DNA of 64,000 bases from Bacteroidota bacterium (GCA_016178785.1 JACOSO010000023.1:1-64000); one strand, 5' to 3'; counted from the stretch's first letter, positions 55,776 through 64,000 are shown. The notes: generated by a model not told the origin, from the letters alone. Translations and numbers: made by a program.

Positions 55776-57041
55776 TTATGCTCGAAATGCCTTTGCCATC
55801 ATATCCCTTTCACTTTTTGAGATGCCATACTTTTCGGACAATGCATTCCATCGCTCGATAGATTTTTTAATGGTATCAATTATTTCTTTTGCTCTTTTCT
55901 CCTCAATCCTGAAATACGGTGCCACTTCCATAGCCAAATCAAGATCAAGTGCATTGTCATTTTCAGAAATGTTAAGGCTCAAGCCGGTTCCGGTTTCTAC
56001 TGGGTTTATATCATAGGCTGGAGAAAGTATCCACCCCTGATCGGTTAAAAGGAAACCATGGTTACGTAAATGATCATCGGTATTACTTACACAGATGTAA
56101 AACACAATCCTTCGCCATAGCTCTTCAAGATCACCTGTAACATTCGCACCGTTCTTGGAAATAAATTCAACAAGGTCGAGATAACTTACTCCAGCTTGGT
56201 GGTTAGTTCCATCAGTAAGTCCTAGCAAGGTCATGGCAGAAGCAAAATGAGTTCGCTCACCTTTTAAAGTTCGGTCAAATCGTTTGGTCAGAAAAGTATG
56301 CTGCCTACTGTAGTAGCTTCCCGTCATGCTTTCGGGAACATTCAACTTTGCTTGAACGGCCAGTTCATGAACAACCATTTCCCATGCGCCAATGTCTCTG
56401 TTATCATTTTTACTAGGGAATTTAGCGATCCATAATTGCCCTTTGACATCCAGCACACTTGCCTTCGGCCTTGCTCCCCCCAATGATGATCCGGGGGCCA
56501 TCAACATGTTGAGCCATTTTATTTTTTCATCGTCACTGATGTCATCGTCTTCATATCGTAAGCAGGCCTCTTCCAGTTCTCGTATAGAGGTCCAGGGCGG
56601 TGTTGCCATCTCTTTGTTGTCATTGAGAAAAGGTCCTTCTTCATTTTCTTTGAAACGCAGAGCGCCCATTCGGTGACTGTCATAAACACCAAGTAGATAA
56701 TCCGTTTCAAAAAGTGTCCTTGCTTTTCGGTCCTCTTTTCTGGCAAATACAGCTTCGCGCCTGTCTATAAGCACTCTGCCCCATCGGTCAGGTGATGAGT
56801 CTAAGAAAACCCCAAAATTGCTTTTTCCGTCTTTGAGATATTGTGGCCCTGAATACAATTGAAGATCAGGATCAAGGTTCTGAACATTTTTAGATTCGAG
56901 CCAGGTTTTATCATATTCGAAAGAGAAAACTTCTTTGCCCCGCACTTGAGTCGCGTGCAAAGTACCCATCAGTTTGGTTTGTTCTAAACCTGCCCAATCG
57001 GCATATACCAATATTGATCGCTGTTGTATACTCTTAGCCAT
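55776..57041 (-). CDS. hipA: HipA-family serine kinase toxin
   Basis: 421 residues. HipA hallmarks are GSSLGGARPKA (184-194, P-loop-like), the catalytic SNTDDHLRNH (319-328) and the metal-binding AYDINP (342-347). HipA phosphorylates glutamyl-tRNA synthetase in E. coli and causes dormancy. Targets in this lineage are not known. Two bases downstream of hipB, so one operon. Confidence 0.88.
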   Translation of the reverse strand: MAKSIQQRSILVYADWAGLEQTKLMGTLHATQVRGKEVFSFEYDKTWLESKNVQNLDPDLQLYSGPQYLKDGKSNFGVFLDSSPDRWGRVLIDRREAVFARKEDRKARTLFETDYLLGVYDSHRMGALRFKENEEGPFLNDNKEMATPPWTSIRELEEACLRYEDDDISDDEKIKWLNMLMAPGSSLGGARPKASVLDVKGQLWIAKFPSKNDNRDIGAWEMVVHELAVQAKLNVPESMTGSYYSRQHTFLTKRFDRTLKGERTHFASAMTLLGLTDGTNHQAGVSYLDLVEFISKNGANVTGDLEELWRRIVFYICVSNTDDHLRNHGFLLTDQGWILSPAYDINPVETGTGLSLNISENDNALDLDLAMEVAPYFRIEEKRAKEIIDTIKKSIERWNALSEKYGISKSERDMMAKAFRA

Positions 57042-57043
57042 AA

Positions 57044-57361
57044 CTACTTATTCTTTTTTGGGGCTCTTTCTTTCACAAGTAGTTTGATATCCTGAAGTTT
57101 TCGGCCGAGTGAGTCATCACCTGCAACCTTCAATAGATCTTTTTCCAGACCCAGTACGAAAAGCACTTGCGCATAGGAACCTATCGCCACATTGGGTGAA
57201 CCTTTCTCAATTGCCCAAAGAGTTGTACGGCCAATGTTAGCTCTTTCAGATACTTGTGCAACACTGAGTTTTCTTCTGAGCCTTGCCAGCTTGATGTTCT
57301 CTCCAAGTTCAACAAGAATCTTGGCAATTTTGGGCAGCAAAATGGTTTTTCTATAGCTCAT
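57044..57361 (-). CDS. hipB: HipB-like Xre antitoxin
   Basis: 105 residues from the ATG at 57361. A TTG at 57382 would add seven residues and lies inside the operator, so it is rejected. The helix-turn-helix spans LARLRRKLSVAQVSERANIGRTTLWAIEKG. It binds HipA and its own promoter in known systems. Confidence 0.86.
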   Translation of the reverse strand: MSYRKTILLPKIAKILVELGENIKLARLRRKLSVAQVSERANIGRTTLWAIEKGSPNVAIGSYAQVLFVLGLEKDLLKVAGDDSLGRKLQDIKLLVKERAPKKNK

Positions 57362-57364
57362 AAT

Positions 57365-57409
57365 GTTCACTATAATGAACAAATATATTACAATTGTTCA
57401 TAATAACAA
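57365..57409. promoter_or_regulatory. Two inverted repeats upstream of hipB (putative operators)
   Basis: GTTCA-N6-TGAAC at 57365-57380 and TTGTT-N6-AACAA at 57394-57409, both 16 bp long, with centres 29 bp apart. They lie directly upstream of the chosen hipB start. Such paired dyads are expected for autoregulation of a hipBA operon. Confidence 0.55.
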
Positions 57410-57573
57410 ACATTATATTGATGTCGTAGGTAAAACAAGGGATGGTAATGTAGATTTAAAAGCTAACTATCAATTCTTTTTTAATGAATATCGACTCTTT
57501 GTGCCATTTACTTCCCGATACAGAATGTAATTATCGTTGTTTTAAGCGTTAAAAATGAGTATTCATTACATTG

Positions 57574-57593
57574 AGGTACAAATAGGGTACAAA
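57574..57593. repeat. Element-end repeat, left copy
   Basis: AGGTACAAATAGGGTACAAA. The copy at 61001-61020 differs in one base. The two flank the integrase-bearing segment and may be attL/attR or integrase arm sites. Confidence 0.55.
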
Positions 57594-57608
57594 ATAAAAT
57601 AGGAATTT

Positions 57609-58643
57609 CTAAGTTGTTTCGAGATATCTTATGTCCTCAATTTTTGGGTTCTTTAGAACTTTGTTTGTTGTTAGGGTAATGGACCAAAATACCTCAAACC
57701 TCGTTTTGCCCTCTTTAACTTTTTCTTTAGGCATTTCGGCTGTCACAAGAAAATTACTGTTTTGATTCCCTGCTATTGGCAAGCCCAATGCTGATGGATT
57801 GTTTGATCCAATCGGATAAACTAAAGTTTGATTGAAAATCGATTGAGGGGTCTGGGCGTTTCCAAAAATAGATTGAAGGGCACTAAATCCTGACGAGCCT
57901 GAAAGTTGAATCGGATTTTTAAAAGCTTCGTATTCGATTAATTCAGATTGGCCTTTTTCAATCTGCGAATAGCATAGTTTTTTTAGTGTCCGCATTTTTG
58001 GATTAATGACTACTTGCCAAAAAGGGCTTTTGGTTAAATCGTAACCCAGGGTGCTTAATTGATTTTTGGCATTATCATTTATGAATTTCCAAATATCAAA
58101 GTATCTCTTTTTCAGTTCTGGATTATAAAGGTCAAGTCGAGCAATAACATCGTTAAAGTAAAATTTGGCTTGGGTTCTATAATTGAAATTGAAATGACTA
58201 ATGATCCTCGCTTTTTGGAATCGACTAAAAACGTAATGTATGTTTTCGGGATCTTCTACTTCGCTTAATACAGAAATTAGTATTATGTCTATTTCTGCGA
58301 TCAATCCCAAAAGTTCATTTATAAAGTTGCTGAGTTCCGGAATGTCTATAGCCTTGTCAGCTTTTTCAGTTTTGTCAGTTAGTATGTCGATAATAGTATC
58401 CGTCCAATTTACTGAGTATTCCAGTCCTACAGGGTTCACGGTATAAAATTTTAGATTTGTAATCCAATCCCTAAGATTAGTTAAAACATTAGGTTCGTCA
58501 CCAACAATAAATCTTGAACTTTTATCCTTAGTTGTAAAATACTTGGAGTCTTGATCTTGGTAGATGGGAGCCTTTATAGTCCCAACTTTTTTTAAGAATG
58601 GACTTGTTACTACAAAGTGTGATACTATTTTTTCCTTACTCAT
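57609..58643 (-). CDS. Unknown cargo protein of the integrative element
   Basis: About 344 residues from the ATG at 58643 (MSKEKIVSHFVV; an ATG at 58667 is possible). No family was recognised. The protein is soluble-looking, acidic and Asn/Ile-rich, with long helical stretches (IIDILTDKTEKADKAIDI, LLGLIAEIDIILISVL), a Gly/Ser/Gln-rich segment about 250-290 (SGSSGFSALQSIFGNAQ) and a strand-rich end (TRFEVFWSITLTTN). There are no transmembrane segments and no clear enzyme motif. It lies between the ORF6N gene and the element end. Confidence 0.7.
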   Translation of the reverse strand: MSKEKIVSHFVVTSPFLKKVGTIKAPIYQDQDSKYFTTKDKSSRFIVGDEPNVLTNLRDWITNLKFYTVNPVGLEYSVNWTDTIIDILTDKTEKADKAIDIPELSNFINELLGLIAEIDIILISVLSEVEDPENIHYVFSRFQKARIISHFNFNYRTQAKFYFNDVIARLDLYNPELKKRYFDIWKFINDNAKNQLSTLGYDLTKSPFWQVVINPKMRTLKKLCYSQIEKGQSELIEYEAFKNPIQLSGSSGFSALQSIFGNAQTPQSIFNQTLVYPIGSNNPSALGLPIAGNQNSNFLVTAEMPKEKVKEGKTRFEVFWSITLTTNKVLKNPKIEDIRYLETT

Positions 58644-58680
58644 TTTGGTCTTATTTTTTTGGAACATTATAAATCCGGCT

Positions 58681-59241
58681 TTACTTTTTTGAAAACCCGA
58701 TCTTCTTTCTGTCTTCCCATTTTCTTTTGAAGGCCTTTTCGTCTAGCAGATTTTCCATTGCTTCGTAAATCTGGTTTAGCTGTGCATCGTGTTCTCCAAG
58801 CCGTTCGCGTAGTTCCTTCAGCTTCTCTTTCAGGCTACTTTGGTTCAGCAAAACTTTTCTCACCTCAACAAAGGCTCTCATAATAGCTATGTTCATGTTA
58901 ATAGCTCTGTCACTGTTCAGCACCCCGCTTAGCATGGCAATACCTTGTTCGGTAAAAGCATAAGGCAAGTACCTTGTTCCGCCTCTGCCTTTTGAGGTTT
59001 CATTTTGCAACCTCAAAGAATTGCCGTCTTGAAAGGTTTCAATTTGCAACCTCAAAAAGTCCCATTCAGCTTTAGTGAGTTGAAACATGAAGTCTTTGGG
59101 GAAACGTTTGATGTTTCTTTTAACTGCAAGGTTCAGGGCTTTGGTTTCTGTTTCGTACAAGTCTGCTAAATCCTTGTCTAGCATAACCCTTTCGCCTCGT
59201 ATCTCATAAATTTTAGTTTGAATGGATTGTATTATTTGCAC
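58681..59241 (-). CDS. ORF6N-domain protein
   Basis: 186 residues. The ORF6N domain covers the first ~130 residues (YEIRGERVMLDKDLADLYE, LNLAVKRNIKRFPKDFMFQL, YAFTEQGIAMLSGVLNSDRAI). It is followed by a charged helical tail. Proteins with ORF6N are common in phage and mobile elements of Bacteroidota and may bind DNA. Residues near 65-80 contain a 13-residue in-frame duplication (LRLQIET / LRLQNET). Confidence 0.86.
   Translation of the reverse strand: MQIIQSIQTKIYEIRGERVMLDKDLADLYETETKALNLAVKRNIKRFPKDFMFQLTKAEWDFLRLQIETFQDGNSLRLQNETSKGRGGTRYLPYAFTEQGIAMLSGVLNSDRAINMNIAIMRAFVEVRKVLLNQSSLKEKLKELRERLGEHDAQLNQIYEAMENLLDEKAFKRKWEDRKKIGFSKK
58995..59056. repeat. 39-bp-period duplication inside the ORF6N gene
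   Basis: A 23-bp unit at 58995-59017 recurs at 59034-59056 with one mismatch. The shared core is TTTGCAACCTCAAA. The 39-bp period keeps the reading frame (13 codons). Confidence 0.85.
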
Positions 59242-59251
59242 AGGAATTATT

Positions 59252-60394
59252 TTAGAAGTTGAGTTTTATTTTATTTGCTGCTTTGCGTTTTGATTGGTCA
59301 ATGATTTTTGCATAAACCTGGGTTGTTTTCAGTTCACGGTGTCCCAGCATTTTTGAAACAGTGTAAATGTCAGTTCCCTTGCTTAGTTGCAACGTGGCAA
59401 ACGTATGCCTGAAACAATGAAAAGTAATATCCTTTGTTATTCCGGCTGCACCTATCCATTGGTAAAGGTGTTTATTTTGATAGGCTGAATACTCCAACCC
59501 TTCAAAAACTTTGTCGGTCGGCTCTTTAGGTTTACCCAGTAGCTTATAAGCCTGTTCAGAAATAGGCATCATTTCAATCCCTTTAGTTTTTTGCTGTTTG
59601 AACTTTATAAAATGTCCATTGCCTTTAATGTATTCCAATTCGCCCCAAACCAAATTTTTAATATCTGAAAATCTTAACCCAGTGAGTGCAGAAAAAATGG
59701 CTGCACGTTTCATTAAAGGATTCTGGCATTCTGTTTTTACAAGCTTGTTCAATTCCTCCATTGTTAAAAAATTCCTTCGTGTTTCGGCTGGTTTTACTGT
59801 TTCAATTTTTCCATTAAGATCGCTTTGCAAATACCCGTCTTTGTACGCCTGTTTTAATGCCGCCTTTAATTTATTGAAATACGAAACAACCGAATTTTGG
59901 GAAAGGGTTGTCTTGTCGCTTCTATTGCTTTTCACTTTTAGTAAATACTCTTTGAAGTCGTTACAAAACTTTTCAGTGAGGTCGGAAAATTTCAAATGTC
60001 CTTTGGTGAACTTTTCCAAATAGTTGAAAGCAGAAACCCAGTTATCATGATTGCTCGCTTTTCGCTTGTCTGCCAACATTTTGAAATAAGCCACAAAGTT
60101 TTGTTCGCCCTTCTCTTTTATTTTCAATTGTTCTTGTTCGTAGCCGGTATAAATTTCAGGCTTGTTAATGTAGTTTTCTCTTTTCTGCCTGATCTGCTCA
60201 CCAAGCTGCAACGTTTCTTTGTTATGCTGTTTGTCAATGGCCGTTTTCGGTTTGTTTAAAATGTAATACCCTAAAAATTCTCTTCGGGTTGGTTCGCCCG
60301 TCTCAGGGTGGGGGATGGCGGGGTAAAAATCCAAATACAAACTTTGCCTGTTTCCCGATATTCCTTTTTGTCTTAGCTTAACTTTTGTTGCCAT
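59252..60394 (-). CDS. Tyrosine recombinase/integrase
   Basis: 380 residues. N-terminal arm-binding domain of the SAM5 type (KLRQKGISGNRQSLYLDFYPA), core-binding helical domain (about 100-200), and catalytic domain with Arg in ALTGLRFSD, His-x-x-Arg in HCFRHTFA, and LGHRELKTTQVY carrying the final His/Tyr. Complete and probably active. It sits inside the repeat-bounded element. Confidence 0.93.
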   Translation of the reverse strand: MATKVKLRQKGISGNRQSLYLDFYPAIPHPETGEPTRREFLGYYILNKPKTAIDKQHNKETLQLGEQIRQKRENYINKPEIYTGYEQEQLKIKEKGEQNFVAYFKMLADKRKASNHDNWVSAFNYLEKFTKGHLKFSDLTEKFCNDFKEYLLKVKSNRSDKTTLSQNSVVSYFNKLKAALKQAYKDGYLQSDLNGKIETVKPAETRRNFLTMEELNKLVKTECQNPLMKRAAIFSALTGLRFSDIKNLVWGELEYIKGNGHFIKFKQQKTKGIEMMPISEQAYKLLGKPKEPTDKVFEGLEYSAYQNKHLYQWIGAAGITKDITFHCFRHTFATLQLSKGTDIYTVSKMLGHRELKTTQVYAKIIDQSKRKAANKIKLNF

Positions 60395-60544
60395 TATTGT
60401 TGTTACTTTTTAAGTAATTGAAAATTCATATTTTACGACCCCCCCTCATAGAATCTATCGAGAAAAAAAATCTTCGAAACCGCGGTTTCGATTCGTTTTA
60501 GCTGGAAAACTAACCTACCCCTCCCCCGTATCTGAGTTTAAAAG

Positions 60545-60907
60545 TCATTTTGAAGACTCAAATAGTTTGTTGAGGTCTGAGCGTTTCACCCTTGTAATTC
60601 TTTCGCCAAGATTCACTGCTTTAAGGTTTCCGCTTTCGATGTTGTAATAAACCGAACGAACTGAACAGCTTAATAGGGCTGCAACATCTTTAACGGTTAA
60701 GAACTCTTTCGCTTTCAGTTCTTCAATAGGCCGGGTTTTGACAAGAAAGGTTTCGGTGTTGCTCGCCTCCACTTTTGAAGCCCGTTGTTTGGCTTTGTAT
60801 GCTGCGCTATTGCATTTGTGCGAACAGTATAAGTTTGTAGTGGTTCGGGCAGTAAAATCCTTTCCGCAATGCTGGCAAACTCTTTGAACTTTGATATTAG
60901 AACTCAT
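60545..60907 (-). CDS. Zinc-finger and excisionase-type HTH protein
   Basis: 120 residues. The N-terminal part holds two Cys pairs (CQHCGKDF and CSHKCNSAAY), typical of a small zinc ribbon. The C-terminal half is a MerR/excisionase helix-turn-helix (FLTVKDVAALLSCSVRSVYY, then VNLGERITRVKRSDL). It probably directs excision or regulates the integrase, which begins about 150 bases away. Confidence 0.82.
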   Translation of the reverse strand: MSSNIKVQRVCQHCGKDFTARTTTNLYCSHKCNSAAYKAKQRASKVEASNTETFLVKTRPIEELKAKEFLTVKDVAALLSCSVRSVYYNIESGNLKAVNLGERITRVKRSDLNKLFESSK

Positions 60908-60982
60908 TAGACGGCTTTAAGTATCAACAAGTGTCGTTTAAGTGCAATTAGGTGCAATTAAAAGAGGAAACTATCCCCGAAA

Positions 60983-61020
60983 TTTGTACCTCGAATGCGA
61001 AGGTACAAATAAGGTACAAA
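60983..61020. repeat. Element-end repeat, right copy, with inverted arm
   Basis: AGGTACAAATAAGGTACAAA at 61001-61020 is the right copy of the 20-bp repeat. TTTGTACCT at 60983-60991 is the exact inverse of AGGTACAAA at 61001-61009, separated by nine bases. This is the geometry of a recombinase core site. Confidence 0.55.
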
Positions 61021-61076
61021 TGTTTGATAAACAAACAGGTATTAAATCAAAGCAAATAACAAGTATAATACATAGA

Positions 61077-61099
61077 AAAAGCCCTATTTAAGGGCTTTT
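61077..61099 (-). terminator. Rho-independent terminator after mnmE
   Basis: A 9-bp perfect stem AAAAGCCCT / AGGGCTTTT with a 5-base ATTTA loop. It has A-runs on one side and T-runs on the other, so it can act in both directions. It lies 44 bases beyond the mnmE stop codon. Confidence 0.75.
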
Positions 61100-61142
61100 G
61101 TGCTGTTTTATTAGAATGTTGTTATTTCGTTGTTTTGGCTGG

Positions 61143-62504
61143 TTACTTTCCGATGCAAAACTTCGAAAAGATATTTGCCAGCAAATCGTCAGTAGTCACC
61201 TGACCTGTGATCTCACCAAGATAATGCAGTGCCTGGCGGATGTCCATCGCTAAGAAATCTCCGGTGATACCTGAATCCATTCCAGCGAGTACCCGATCGA
61301 GCGCATCGTTGGTTTGCTTTAAGTTTTGATAGTGCCGGAGGTTGGTGACTAACACATCGCCTTGTTTTACTTCGCCAACGTGAAAATGAGAGAGGATCTT
61401 ATCTTTCAGTTTTTGGATGTTTTGCTTGTGCGAAGCTGAAATCAATGTGAAGTCTTGATTCTGCAATTTTCCAATCGCGTCAGCGTTTGCCTTATCCATT
61501 TTGTTACCCACTTTTATGATGGGCACATTTAGTTTTTTTAATGTACCATCTTCCTTGAGAATTTCATCCAGCGGAAGAGACAGATCAAAAACATATAGTA
61601 GGAGGGAAGCTTTTTTGATTCGTTCATGCGTTCTCTCAACTCCGATTGACTCAACTATGTCTGTAGTTTCGCGCAATCCGGCCGTATCCATAAAACGAAA
61701 ACTGATGCCGCCCAAAATCATCTCGTCTTCAATCACATCGCGTGTTGTTCCTGGGATTTCAGAGACAATTGCTTTTTCTTCATTGAGCAACGCATTCAGC
61801 AAAGTTGATTTCCCTGCATTAGGTTTGCCGGCAATCACAGTAGGTACTCCGTTCTTGATCACGTTTCCCTGATCGAATGAGCTGATCAGTGAATGCAAAT
61901 AAGATTGAATTTGATAAATCAGTTTTTTCAAATCATCGCGTTTAGCGAACTCAACATCCTCTTCTCCAAAGTCAAGTTCTAATTCAATAAGAGAGGCAAA
62001 ATGAATCAGCTCTTCGCGCAAGTGTTGAATCTCTTTCGAGAAACCCCCACGCATTTGATTAAGTGCTGCTTGACGTGCATTGTCTGTTTCAGCAAAAATA
62101 ATGTCAGCCACGGCTTCAGCTTGCGCGAGATCAAATCTTCCGTTGATAAAGGCTCGTTTAGTAAACTCTCCAGGAGTGGCAAGCCTTGCTCCATTTTTAA
62201 CCAAGACTTTGATAATCTCTTTGACGATGACAGGCGAACCATGACACGAAATCTCAACACTGTTTTCTTTCGTGAATGAATTGGGTGCTTTAAAAACAGA
62301 AACCAAAACTTCGTCAATGTTTTTTTCTCCGTCATGGATTGTTCCGAAATGAATCGTATGCGATGGCTGAGCGACAAGATCCTTTCCCTTAAAAATCTTT
62401 TGAGCTAAGTCGATCGAATCTTTTCCCGATAGACGGATTACAGCAATGGCGCTTATTCCTTGGGCTGTGGCGAGTGCCACAATAGGTTCATCAGGAGAAT
62501 TCAA
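61143..62504 (-). CDS. mnmE: tRNA modification GTPase MnmE
   Basis: With MnmG, installs the 5-carboxymethylaminomethyl group on wobble uridine of certain tRNAs. 453 residues: N-terminal folate-binding domain (PIVALATAQGISAIAVIRLSG), G domain inserted in a helical domain with G1 GKPNAGKST, the G2-like IPGTTRDVIED and G3 DTAGLRETT, and C-terminal CIGK with the conserved Cys. All features normal. Terminator at 61077-61099. Confidence 0.96.
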   Translation of the reverse strand: MNSPDEPIVALATAQGISAIAVIRLSGKDSIDLAQKIFKGKDLVAQPSHTIHFGTIHDGEKNIDEVLVSVFKAPNSFTKENSVEISCHGSPVIVKEIIKVLVKNGARLATPGEFTKRAFINGRFDLAQAEAVADIIFAETDNARQAALNQMRGGFSKEIQHLREELIHFASLIELELDFGEEDVEFAKRDDLKKLIYQIQSYLHSLISSFDQGNVIKNGVPTVIAGKPNAGKSTLLNALLNEEKAIVSEIPGTTRDVIEDEMILGGISFRFMDTAGLRETTDIVESIGVERTHERIKKASLLLYVFDLSLPLDEILKEDGTLKKLNVPIIKVGNKMDKANADAIGKLQNQDFTLISASHKQNIQKLKDKILSHFHVGEVKQGDVLVTNLRHYQNLKQTNDALDRVLAGMDSGITGDFLAMDIRQALHYLGEITGQVTTDDLLANIFSKFCIGK

Positions 62505-62603
62505 GATTCAAAGTTTTAGATTCAAAATTAAAGGATATTGTTAGATCGTTATTCTTTATAAGTTAATCGTGCGAGAAAACTTTTAACGAATAACTAATAA
62601 CGT

Positions 62604-64000
62604 TTAACGAACAATTAGCACTGGAATGTTTACTCTGTGGCGTACAGTGTCAACGGTTGTTCCAAAAACTAAATCCTTCGCCCAATTATGTCCGTGGGCG
62701 CCCATCACCAGCAAGTCTGCTTCATAATCATTTACTATCTCAGGTATTGTTCTTCGTGGGTTACCGTAGCCAATTTTTATTTCTGATTGATAGCCTTGCT
62801 GTTTCAATTGTGTTGCATAATTCTCCAAAGATTGTTGGTCTTCTTTTGCTTCGCGATCCTGAATGTCGCTGCCGTACCACATCGCACCGGCAGTCTCCAC
62901 AACGTGAAGTAAAAGATATGAAGCATTTGCCCCTCCTTGTGCCACCGCGCTTTGAATGGTCTTTGCATCTACTGAGCTAAAATCGATAGTCACAGCTATT
63001 TTTTTGTAAACGGGGGAGGTAATTGCACTTAGATCAACGGCCGTTCCATGTGGTATTGAACTTTCCTCACGTCTCCGCTTGTCTAACATTGGTTTGAAAG
63101 CGATATAAAGCAACAACGCTCCTGTGGCCAAAGAAATAGGAATCACCACTAGCCAGATCATCCATGGATGTTCACTGCTTCGCAGCCACGTTCCAATTTC
63201 CTGGATCACTAACTTCACATTGAGTGACACAATGATGGTCGCAATAACCCACGCGCATATCTTCATCCAATTTTTGATCACGAACACACCCATTTTTTCT
63301 TTATCGCTGGTGAAGTGAATGAGCGGAATGACAGCAAAGCCCAATTGCAAACTGAGCACCACCTGGCTTAGTACAAGCAGTGCTCCTGTTTTTTCTTCCC
63401 CATAAAAAATAATGACTAGGTAAGCCGGAGTGATAGCAATTAGTCGCGTGACCAATCTTCTCAGCCAAGGTGCGATGCGCAAATTCAAATAACCTTCCAT
63501 CACCACTTGCCCCGCGAGCGTGCCCGTAATGGTTGAGCTTTGACCTGCAGCTACTAATGCCACCCCAAATAAAATCGAGGCCCAATCGGTGCCGAGCATT
63601 GGTGCGAGAAATTTGTAGGAGTCCTGAATATCGGAAACAGCATACATCCCCGCCCTGAAAAAAGTAGACGCTGCTAAAATCAAAATAGCAGAGTTCACAA
63701 AGAAGGCTAAGTTAAGTGCGATCGCTGAATCGATGACGTTGTATTTTATAGCAGACCAAATTCCTTTTTCTGAGGAATCAAACCTTCGAGTCTGCACCAG
63801 AGAAGAATGCAAATAAAGATTGTGAGGCATCACGGTAGCCCCGATAATTCCGATAGCAATATAGAGCGCTTCATTGGATGGGAGCGAAGGAACAAATCCC
63901 TTTACCAATTCGCCAACGTCTGGCTTTGCCCAAATCATCTCTAATAGAAAAGAAGCCCCGATGATGAATACTAACGCGATGATAAAGGCTTCGATCTTGC
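62604..64000 (-). CDS. NRAMP metal transporter fused to a UspA domain (5' end outside window)
   Basis: The frame is open to the window edge, so the N-terminal part is missing. The first visible residues are membrane helices that continue into EMIWAKPDVGELV. NRAMP signature MPHNLYLHSSLVQTR (TM6) and AAGQSSTITGTLAGQVVMEG (TM8) indicate a manganese/iron proton symporter. The last ~145 residues form a universal stress protein domain (KKIAVTIDFSSVDAKTIQSAV ... LLVMGAHGHNWAKDLVFGTTVDTV) with an ATP-binding-like GxxG-type end. The fusion suggests nucleotide-dependent control of metal uptake (inference). Confidence 0.88.
   Translation of the reverse strand, partial: KIEAFIIALVFIIGASFLLEMIWAKPDVGELVKGFVPSLPSNEALYIAIGIIGATVMPHNLYLHSSLVQTRRFDSSEKGIWSAIKYNVIDSAIALNLAFFVNSAILILAASTFFRAGMYAVSDIQDSYKFLAPMLGTDWASILFGVALVAAGQSSTITGTLAGQVVMEGYLNLRIAPWLRRLVTRLIAITPAYLVIIFYGEEKTGALLVLSQVVLSLQLGFAVIPLIHFTSDKEKMGVFVIKNWMKICAWVIATIIVSLNVKLVIQEIGTWLRSSEHPWMIWLVVIPISLATGALLLYIAFKPMLDKRRREESSIPHGTAVDLSAITSPVYKKIAVTIDFSSVDAKTIQSAVAQGGANASYLLLHVVETAGAMWYGSDIQDREAKEDQQSLENYATQLKQQGYQSEIKIGYGNPRRTIPEIVNDYEADLLVMGAHGHNWAKDLVFGTTVDTVRHRVNIPVLIVR

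Larger units (their letters stand above)
57574..61020. mobile_element. Small integrative element with tyrosine recombinase
   Basis: A 3.4-kb segment between two 20-bp repeats with 19/20 identity. It carries an unknown gene, an ORF6N gene, a tyrosine recombinase and an HTH/zinc-finger protein, all on the reverse strand. Its insertion lies between hipBA and mnmE. The mismatch between the repeats and the lack of a tRNA target make the exact ends uncertain. Confidence 0.55.

Overview
The window looks like chromosomal DNA of a Bacteroidota bacterium, most likely a Cytophagales-like lineage. The signs are a moderate-to-low GC content, start codons mostly without strong Shine-Dalgarno sequences, promoter boxes of the TAnnTTTG type, a TonB-dependent receptor with a carboxypeptidase-regulatory N-terminus, a ubiE-porT pair, a PorE-like OmpA protein, a DUF5606 protein and a split-LanB class I lanthipeptide cluster. 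No rRNA or tRNA gene was recognised.

Layout. 1-111: heptamer satellite. 0.1-4.0 kb: housekeeping genes (YncE-like propeller, aspartate kinase, class I fructose-bisphosphatase, DUF5606). 4.1-14.3 kb: an AT-rich lanthipeptide island made of two converging operons. The forward operon is lanB N-terminal part, lanB C-terminal part, a long lanC, and a DinB-like gene. The reverse operon is a C39-peptidase ABC exporter, a HlyD adaptor, and a 66-residue precursor with a VKGG cleavage site and a seven-cysteine core. 14.4-20.9 kb: amino acid permease, engB, a PorE-like OmpA protein, ubiE, porT, SDR. 21.0-33.0 kb: a compact sulfate assimilation operon (cysD, cysN, cobA, cysJ, cysI, a siroheme-synthase/TauE fusion, APS-reductase type cysH), followed by a TonB receptor and a small exported protein. 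An 18-bp motif recurs before cysD, cobA and the receptor. 33.1-48.0 kb: envelope, sensing and hydrolytic genes (BamA/TamA-like barrel, PepSY-like protein, OmpR-type two-component system, GH18, a propeller histidine kinase broken by one in-frame TGA, glutaminase-like protein, a desaturase/DUF2147 fusion, AraC regulator).

48.0-55.6 kb: a nine-gene sulfane-sulfur operon. It starts with an ArsR-rhodanese fusion preceded by a perfect 30-bp palindrome. Persulfide-dioxygenase-like MBL/rhodanese proteins, a methyltransferase, an MFS carrier, two YeeE/YedE half-transporters, a TlpA-like thioredoxin and a DsbD alpha-like protein follow. 55.8-57.4 kb: a hipBA pair. 57.6-61.0 kb: a small integrative element (unknown gene, ORF6N, tyrosine recombinase, HTH protein) bounded by near-identical 20-bp repeats. 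61.1-64.0 kb: mnmE and the 3' part of an NRAMP-UspA fusion gene that runs off the window.

The most distinctive content is the lanthipeptide island, the two sulfur modules (assimilation and sulfane-sulfur handling), and several gene fusions.
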